Of a stretch of DNA of 64,000 nucleotides, positions 56,981-64,000 are shown one piece after another. A program made the position numbers and the translations under genes. This DNA is from Coffea arabica. Taxonomy: Eukaryota > Streptophyta > Magnoliopsida > Gentianales > Rubiaceae. The stretch is from positions 14,898,001 to 14,962,000 of the forward strand of contig NC_092312.1 of NCBI RefSeq assembly GCF_036785885.1, read 5' to 3'. Within the stretch, counting starts at the first letter, position 1. Each line of letters begins with the position of its first letter. The notes under the pieces are model-generated. The model was not told the DNA's origin and did no database searches. It saw only the letters and a program-made list of their open reading frames with translations.

Positions 56981-58186
56981 CTACTGGTACCCTGGTGGCT
57001 TATTTGGCACAAAGTTAGACTGCCTGTTCGGCGTGAAGTTGGGTTGCCTATTCCCTCCATAACTGAGGTTGGGATGATCTCTCCACCCGGGGTTGTAAGT
57101 GCTTGAGTAAGGGTCGTACTGCTTCTTTGGCGCGGGCGCGTGATCAGCCATGTTCACCTGTTCTGCAGTTTCTTCCTGAATCATTGGGCACATGTCTGCA
57201 GAGTGACCTATACCAGTGCAAATCCCGCATACCCTGGCTTGTGATGCATTTCTCACAGCCTGTTGCCTAACAAACGCAGTCAACTCATTTAGCTGCTGCT
57301 GCATAGAGGATGTCTCTACTTTATTCACCCTACGTATTGGGACATCCTCTCTTGAACTGAATTGCTGTGAATTCTCTGCCATCCCCTCTATTAACTCCCG
57401 TGCTTCCTGAGGGGTTTTGTTCACCAGTGCCCCTCCACTTGCAGCATCAATGATGCTCCTGTCTCTAAAAAGGAGCCCCTCATAAAAATATTGTATGATC
57501 AACTGCTCACTTATTTGGTGTTGGGGGCACCTGCGCAACAAGTTCTTATACCGTTCCCAATATTCGTAAAGTGACTCCCCTGGATGCTGCTTGATCCCAC
57601 AAATTTCTTTCCTTAGACTTGCAGCCCTGGACGCAGGAAAATATTTATCCAAAAATTTTTTCTTCAATTGGCCCCACGTGGTGATGCTACCTGGTGACAG
57701 GTAGTACAGCCAGTCTTTCGCAGAATCTTTCAAGGAGAAGGGGAATGCCCTCATTTTTATCTGCTCTTCTGTGATTCCCGGGGGTTTCATACTATTGCAC
57801 ACGACATCAAACTCCTGCAGATGCTTATACGGCTCTTCACCTGGTAAACCATGAAAAGAGGGTAAAAGCTGAATCAGACCAGATTTTAGTTCAAATGGAA
57901 TGTTGTCATTTAAAGCGGGAAAAGTAATGCATAACGGCTGCTGAGTTAAGTCAGGAGCAGCCAACTCCCTTAATGTTTGTGCATTAGTCATGGTGCCCTC
58001 CTCCTGGTCAGAGTCACTCGAAGTGTTACCAAACGAATCTGTTGGTTCAACTTCTGACTCGGGTTTTTGAGATGTAGCACTGGAGTGCTCTTCTCTGAGC
58101 TGTCTGGTTTCCTTTCTCATTCTACGCGCGGTCTTCTCTACCTCAGGGTCAAAAATCAAATCACCTGTGCGAGAAGATCGAGGCAT
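56981..58186 (-). CDS. gag: gag of B
   Basis: 401 residues from MPRSSRTGDLIFDPEVEKT; gag core with KDWLYYLSPGSITTWGQ, knuckle CGICTGIGHSADMC (C-x2-C-x4-H-x4-C). Ends at TAG in the linker, in frame with pol, with CAA as the next codon. The ATG follows CTCTTCTAGTGT, a 3'-splice-like tract. Confidence 0.85.
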   Translation of the reverse strand: MPRSSRTGDLIFDPEVEKTARRMRKETRQLREEHSSATSQKPESEVEPTDSFGNTSSDSDQEEGTMTNAQTLRELAAPDLTQQPLCITFPALNDNIPFELKSGLIQLLPSFHGLPGEEPYKHLQEFDVVCNSMKPPGITEEQIKMRAFPFSLKDSAKDWLYYLSPGSITTWGQLKKKFLDKYFPASRAASLRKEICGIKQHPGESLYEYWERYKNLLRRCPQHQISEQLIIQYFYEGLLFRDRSIIDAASGGALVNKTPQEARELIEGMAENSQQFSSREDVPIRRVNKVETSSMQQQLNELTAFVRQQAVRNASQARVCGICTGIGHSADMCPMIQEETAEQVNMADHAPAPKKQYDPYSSTYNPGWRDHPNLSYGGNRQPNFTPNRQSNFVPNKPPGYQ

Positions 58187-58253
58187 ACACTAGAAGAGAA
58201 CCAGAAAATTAGGACAAAAATTGAATTTAAAAAGAAACAAATAATAACGCCAG

Positions 58254-58271
58254 TCCCCGGCAGCGGCGCCA
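58254..58271 (-). promoter_or_regulatory. primer-binding site of B
   Basis: TGGCGCCGCTGCCGGGGA on the minus strand, one mismatch to the A and C site. Confidence 0.85.
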
Positions 58272-58276
58272 AAAAT

Positions 58277-60021
58277 TGACAGGTCGTCAGCCTGTGCAAT
58301 AATAAAATTAAACCTAATTGCCAGTTAAAATGACCAAAACCCAATTCTAAGTACTGGAGCAGGGACTCTAGGTGTGCAATGGGTTACTTGATTCACCCTG
58401 TTCCCGAAGAGTTTGCTTGATCCGATATACCCGAATGGGATGGTTATTCCTTTTCACAAATAATTATGAATTTGTAGACAGGGCAAGTAGGGTCGTATCC
58501 ACAGAGACTGGGTATATTTGTTTCTTAAGAAATCCAAAGTAACACAGAGGGTGATTTTGTAGGAACGACGATAATTAACTAAATTCAAATGAGAAAATAA
58601 AAATAAACAACTAACTAGAAATTAAACCACAATTTACTGAACTCAGGATAACAATAATTAAAGGCCTAAATCAATTAAAACAAGGAAGCAATCAAAAATA
58701 AAATAAAGTAGGCAATTAAAAGTCAAATGGCAATCCACTACAATCAAGGAAATATTAACTAAAGATCTAGCCAAGAAATAACTTCAGCAATGGTTCACCT
58801 AATTGATCATTGATGCAAAACAATCCCAATTATTTATCAATAAATAGGTTATAACTACCAAACAAACGATGGCAGCCAACCCCTCCTTACTGTGTCGGTG
58901 ATCAAGGTACGCCCGTTAATCACTGCTCTAATTGAGAAATAATCCTAGGTACGCCCGTAGAATTTAATTCCCCAATTGCCTTACGTATTAGAGGAGCCCT
59001 ATTCTAACCAAATAACACACTATCAGGGTTATTTTAGATTAGCCCGCGTATCCCCCTGACACGAATCTAATAGTGCCAGTTGTCACTATTTTGAGGTAAT
59101 TAAACAATTACGGATTTAATACCCCAATTGACAATAGATTACCAAATCAACTAATTATCTGGATCCAAGACAATCAACTAATTAAATAACCATAGGCATA
59201 GTAATCAGGGAATACACGAATACCAATAAATAAAAGGAAAAGATTAAATTAAATCGATCTCACAATTTTCAGGTGACCCAAAGCATCCGTCGTTTCTTGA
59301 CTAGAACGAGAGGATTAGCTCATATTGGATGAACTAAGCTCGCGGGAAATTGTAGAGAGAGCAGCGGCCATTGCCTGCGTTTCGGGAAGTTGCAATTCGT
59401 CGAACAATTGGAAAGCAAATGAAAAGCGCAGGTGGCAATTGAAGCTTGTTAATTGTTCCTAGCATTCGTAGAGCAAAGTCATTTACAAAGTGCAAGAAAG
59501 AAAAGTCAAAGAAATCAGGCTCCCGTTCCTTGCTCCTGACATGCGTGGAGACTAGCCAAAAGAAAACTAACAAGAAAAGTCTAAGTCAAGAGAAGAGTCC
59601 AAGAACTCAGAATGGCCCTCTGCTGCCATGCGTAAGACAAGTCAAGAGCAAAAGTTCAAAGAAAAGTCAACCCTCCCAAGCTAAGCTACAGCCGAAGATC
59701 CCCCAAAAAACAAGCTCCTCTTTTTCTCCCCTTTTCTTAATTGCGGCGCACCTCTCCAGGAAGAAGCCCTTCGTTCGTCATTTCTTTGCGGAAATTACCA
59801 AAGTGGGCATGACATCTTCTTTTCCAAAAATACCCCTGGAACAAGCTTAATCATCTGAATTCTTTTTCTGTCAATTTGGCACCTGTTATCATATTTATAT
59901 TCTACTCCCTGAAATAAACGTCAAATACTAAAAGTGAGTAGAATCCAGCAAATAAGTCCGCATCAAGTCAGGTAATAGGAGGAATTAATAATAAAATAAA
60001 TGGATAAATTACAACCTATCA
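58277..60021 (-). repeat. 5' LTR of B
   Basis: 1745 bp; partner of 22992-24737. Borders RPA intron 2 at 60022. Confidence 0.9.
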
Positions 60022-60032
60022 ATGATGCTCAC

Positions 60033-60538
60033 CAACAGCATGAGATTTCGAATCAGCATAAAGGGGCAAGTCTTTAAAGCTTGCAGTATTGAGACGGTAA
60101 AACATCACATCCTTGTTCATCTAATTCTTCAACAACAGTTCGTGTGCTTATCACCCATTGAATTGTAAGACCATTAGTCTGATACTTTTCCTCAATTTCT
60201 CTAACATCAGCATTTGATATAAGATACTTTTTGAAAACATGAAATTTTGGTCCCATCTTTTCCACAGCACTATTGAACATTATTCCCTCAACTCTTGATC
60301 CCTGACATTACATTAACAGATCTATTTGAATTTATAGCTCTATTGAACTAAAAAGAAATCAGAAAAAATAGCTTGCTATACAATATGTTCATACCTTTGA
60401 ATCAGCAAGCACAACTTTTTGATATCTGGTGGAAGAATGCTTGGAGATAGCCACATGAATCTTTTCCTCAACAGTTACATGGGCTGACCATCCCTTCATT
60501 CTTGGCTTGACATCATCAATGCATAGCAAATTAACCAT
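60033..60538 (-). pseudogene. Helitron RPA70-like gene, exons 1-2
   Basis: Exon 1 60538-60395 (MVNLLCIDDVKPRMKGWSAH, donor AAG|GTATGA), exon 2 60301-60033 (GSRVEGIMFNSAVEKMGPKF, then SFKDLPLYADSKSHAV). This is the first OB fold of an RPA1/DUF223-type protein. A one-base shift near 60078 puts a TAA in frame after QYCKL. Exon 2 ends at donor GTGAGC (60032-60027); element B begins five bases farther on, so the insertion is in the intron and nearly touches the splice site. The rest of the gene is at 20215-15251. Confidence 0.75.
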
Positions 60539-60562
60539 TCTTTCAAAAAGCAAAAATAAAAA

Positions 60563-60812
60563 GATCAGACTGATAAACAGGATTCAGCAAAGAACAATAG
60601 AGAAATATGAGGTATTAAATACCTAATAAAGTATTAATATGCATATTACATAATTGAATAAGAACTACTGCTTAGATAATTCATGAAATATCAAACTGAT
60701 AAAAAAGATTCGGCAAAGAACAACAGAGAAATATGAAGCATAAAATAGCTATTAAACCAGTAATATGGATACTACATAACTGAACAAAAACTACTGCTTA
60801 GATAATTCAAGA
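60563..60812. repeat. tandem duplication (about 123 bp x 2) between RPA and Rep/helicase
   Basis: Two diverged copies, each ending in aactactgcttagataattca, the codons around the Rep/helicase stop. The second copy contains the real stop at 60791-60793. Confidence 0.75.
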
Positions 60813-63800
60813 ACTTCATGAAAGACAATATTTCTAGTTCTGAACTCAGTAACCACTTCATGAAAAGTTGCTGGCATTATCAACACTTTGACCGCAGCTG
60901 AAGTTTTTGCCTCAGAAAGGGCAACATATAACTGCCCGTGAGAGAAAACGGGCTCGCGCAAGTATATTCCAACATAATCCAGAGTCTGTCCCTAAGCCTT
61001 GTTAATTGTCATTGCAAAACATAATTTGACAGGAAATTGATTTCTCTTGAAAGGGATTCCATTTTTTTCGCTGTCAGAGGACTGAAGAGGAATTTTTGGC
61101 AAGAAAACTTGTTTCCCACGGTGCTGCCCTACTGCTATTTCAGCACAAATGGTATTCTGTCGCAGTTCCTTGCATATTAGTCTGGTACCATTACAAAGAC
61201 CTTCTGTTGGGTTCAAGTTCCTCACAAGAATTAGCGGACAGTTTTTCTTCAAAATCAACTTATGAGGAGGCAATCCCTTTGGGTTGAGAGAATTAAGCAA
61301 GTCTTCATAGTTACCTTGATCCTTTTCGTTAAGAGTCCTGTCAGTACTTGTATAAACATGCGCTTCTCCAGGAAACCTATCAATGATAGTCTGATTAACA
61401 TCATCAACAGCACTATTTGTTGCCGATAGAATACAATGATTGATCATTTGATATGGATCCAAGGAATACACGTTTAGGTCACTGAATACAGTTTGTATTA
61501 ACCTGATTATTAAAGTACATAGTTAGTATAAAAATGTGGCAAAAATATGTAAAGTAATTTGTTATATATATAGCAAATGTGATAAAAATGTGTATGTTAA
61601 ATATGTTTACCTGGTAAGAGCAGTATCTTTGCCATCATAATGAATCACCATATCTTTACATAAAGATATCTTCCCATCTTCATCTTCTGGTTGACGACCT
61701 TCTCCAATTTGGAGCAAGAATTCAGAAAATGGAGGATCCATAACAGCTCTCATATTCTCTGTTAAAGTAATTTTTTGTAAAGTGCTCCACAAAGGCGAAT
61801 TAACGAAGCTTGCTTGTACTAAAACATCTCTTGTTGCATTCTGAATGACAGGCAAGGTTTGCCGAAAATCTCCTCCAAAAATTACTACTTTGCCTCCAAA
61901 AGGATCACTGCATTCCATAATATCTTTAAGAAGCATATCGAATGCTTCAATCGTTTCTCGTCTAACCATTGAGGCTTCATCCCACAGAATGAGTTTAGAC
62001 TGGACAATCAATTTAGCAGTAGAGCCTTGCTTGCTAATTTGGCATGGTCTAACTTCAGACATATCAAGTGGGATTTTAAAGCGTGAATGCGCTGTTCTTC
62101 CTCCAGGAAGAATAGAGGCTGCAACACCAGACGACGCCACAGCAATGGCTATATAACCTTGGGAGCGCAATGTGGCTAGAATTGAACGATAAAGAAATGT
62201 TTTTCCGGTCCCACCAGACCCGTCAATGAAAAAACTTTTTCCCTCTGTCGAAAAAATCTGTTTCATAATTGTATCATAAGCAAATTTCTGTCCCATATTT
62301 AGCCTTGAAGGCAAGAGCAGATCCTCTGCTGAAAACTGAATGTTTCTCTCTGCCTCAATTTCCTTTGTAATCTGTTGATCCGCTGTAGTTCGAAGATGAT
62401 GAAAGACCAAGTGAAAATCATCTACTTTCTTACCTATTTGTTCTAGTAACTTATTGATCTCCTCAAGAGCAAGCATTCTGATGCAATCAGAATTGTTACC
62501 AGTTAATGATCTATTCCTTTGAAAATCTCTTGACAGTTCACTTTCATACTTTTCCCACAGGCCTTTTGGATTTGATGGAGAACAGAAAGTTAGGATTGTA
62601 GCAAATAAGCTTCTAAATGAAGAAGGCATCTGAAAAGTAGCAACTTCATCAAGAGTATCTTCAATATATGTATCAGATTGAAGTAATCCCATCTCAAAAG
62701 CAGCTGATCTGTAGGAACTCATATGAACTCCATTAACAGTTAACAAATCATCAAAGGAAGTAGGTGCACGAACGTGAGTTAAAAGCAGTTTCAAATAATA
62801 TCTTTCTCCCTCTGTAGGACTAACTGATACTAATCTTCCAATGACTCTTCGCTGCTTTCTTCGAGACCAACGTTTTTTAGCTGGTTTCCAGACAAAAAAC
62901 TTAGGAAACTGCTTGTACAAGAACTTTAGATTCTGAACTTCTTTATTTGTTCGGTTCACATAAAAGTACTCAGTCAACATTGTTTTTGAGAAGTCGACAT
63001 CATTCACTAAATCAGCAAGATTAGTTTTGTTATGGAAAGAAATCATTTGCTCTCCAGGTAAATGAACCTGTAATGCATAAACACTTGGCGTCATCTCACT
63101 CAATTTAAAGCGAAAAATGCGCCAAAAAGCCTCTGCAGCAACAACCCAACCACCAGACTGAAAGTCTAAAATCTCATCAACATCTTCATGGCTGTTCTCT
63201 GAATGGATATGAAAGCTGACACGATCATGACCCTTATAAACATATTTGTAGAGATATTTGACTAACTTGACAGTTGAGCAGATCTCAACATTCAAATGGC
63301 AATCAAATAAAGCAAGCAAGTACGGATTGTATGGCACCACCCATCTATTATCCAACAAATGATTCCTCACTTTAACAGACCGACCGTTCATCTTTCTTCT
63401 ATAGTGAGGATATCCATCCTCTACATAAGTAGTGTAGTCATTGAAATCCTTTGGATAGTGATTCTTACACATACCATCTTTCATGCATACATTATCTTTT
63501 TTTAATGATCCACAAGGACCATGAATCATGTGTTTCATAACTAAAAAATACAAATGTCGCTGTGTAACTGGATCGGGTATTTCAGCAGAGACTATCATGT
63601 CATAAGCCTCAAGATTGAGTGGTTTATATTCTGGTTTTAAAATAACTAATATATGAGCATGAGGAAGACCTCTCTTCTGAAACTCAATCACATATACACA
63701 AGCAGCGACCTCACCAAATTTTTTTTTTTGTAATCTCAGCTTTTAGCAATTCCAACTTTGCTCTAAACACCCGTGTGACCAAATCTGGCCTGTCTTGAGC

Positions 63801-64000
63801 TTTTTCTCCATATTTTAAATTTTCTTGTATTTCTTTCCACATCCTATTACAAGTAATGGTAATAAATAGATCAGATTTACCATATCTCTGGACCAAAGAC
63901 ATAGCATCTATATACCTTCGTCTCATGTCCCTTGGACCACCAATAAAAGAAGACAGAAGATAAACCCGACGACCAATCTTACTACCTTCAGCCTGCCCAG
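60791..64000 (-). pseudogene. Helitron Rep/PIF1-type helicase, 5' end outside window
   Basis: Helitron_like_N region with GKSDLFITITCN, HUH motif GLPHAHILVIL near 63650, and the paired-tyrosine region KYLYKYVYKG near 63245. PIF1-like helicase: Walker A GSGGTGKTF (about 62210), Walker B LWDEASM (about 61990), GGDFRQTLPV (about 61860), TENMRA. Intron 61610-61503 with GTAAAC/CAG borders; the last exon has SATNSAVDDVN, NKA*GQTLDYVG and ends LELSKQ at 60791. Nicking-rejoining and unwinding for rolling-circle transposition. Damage: frameshift at an A run (63719-63729) before the HUH motif, and TAG at 60992-60994 replacing Gln in the NKxQGQT helicase motif. Confidence 0.9.

Larger units (their letters stand above)
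22992..60021 (-). mobile_element. element B: Athila-like Ty3/gypsy element containing A and C
   Basis: Minus strand: 5' LTR (60021-58277), PBS, gag (58186-56981), pol (56926-52727), spacer (52726-50735), ORF3 (37187-35967), a short remnant of 3' UTR, PPT and 3' LTR (24737-22992). Element C splits it at 37213/50735 and element A at 24856-35894. About 1.2 kb of its 3' UTR is missing at the A junction, judged from the spacing in C and D. The flanks atgat (60022) and aaaat (22987) do not match, so no TSD is visible; this fits with the odd inverted junction to B'. Confidence 0.85.
1..64000 (-). mobile_element. Helitron, partial, interrupted by nested LTR elements
   Basis: Three minus-strand genes form the outer layer of the window: Rep/helicase (60791 to beyond 64000), an RPA70-like gene (60538-60033 and 20215-15251) and a B3-domain gene (about 14430-13181 and 357-246). 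Rep/helicase with an RPA gene is the known content of autonomous plant Helitrons. Continuity across the insertions is supported by matching splice phase (RPA exon 2 ends G, exon 3 starts AC, giving Asp) and by exact frame restoration when element D and one TSD copy are ignored. Neither terminus (5' TC, 3' hairpin plus CTRR) lies in the window, so it is uncertain whether the B3 gene is inside the Helitron or next to it. Confidence 0.7.

Overview
The window is nuclear DNA of a flowering plant. Evidence: Ty3/gypsy elements primed by a tRNA-Asp-like site, a SIRE-like Ty1/copia LTR, a plant-type Helitron with a separate RPA gene, a B3-domain gene, and T-rich introns with GT/AG borders. I see no intact ordinary host gene. 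Family assignments come from motifs recognised by eye; no database search was run.

The outermost layer is a minus-strand Helitron running off both ends of the window. Read on the minus strand it carries the Rep/helicase gene (64000 to 60791), an RPA70-like gene (exons 1-2 at 60538-60033, exons 3-10 at 20215-15251) and a gene with two B3-like domains (about 14430-13181, finishing at 357-246). Reading frames and splice phases rejoin when the insertions are removed in thought, which is the main support for one interrupted unit. All three genes carry stops or frameshifts.

Insertions: (1) Element D (363-13175, minus, TSD aactc), a decayed Athila-like Ty3/gypsy element inside the last B3 exon. (2) A copia-like solo LTR (16368-19564) inside an RPA exon, itself interrupted by E (16643 to about 18905), a truncated D-like 3' end. 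(3) Element B (22992-60021, minus), an Athila-like element in RPA intron 2; its 3' LTR faces an inverted LTR of the same family (B', 21236-22974), forming a palindrome of about 3.7 kb. (4) Element A (24856-35894, plus) inside the 3' region of B, with a rearranged left end. (5) Element C (37214-50729, plus, TSD aactc), almost pristine, inserted just upstream of ORF3 of B.

The Athila-like elements share a plan: LTR, tRNA-Asp PBS, gag (CCHC knuckle), protease/RT/RNase H/integrase, a long spacer, a third ORF in the env position, a structured 3' region, PPT and LTR. By eye I find three RNA-hairpin modules with covarying stems that recur in lineages whose surrounding sequence has diverged: twin hairpins with AGCCAA and AGGCAA loops after pol; an AGGA/AGGG-loop hairpin coupled to a PPT-like G tract, present both at the 3' LTR and again after ORF3; and a pair of hairpins with mostly CUAAAA loops flanked by GTAACCGGG and CGCGTCAAAA. 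In C, ORF3 also has what looks like its own transcription unit (CGCG-motif cluster, TATA box, leader exon, 641-nt intron with consensus borders). These are the best candidates for something undescribed.
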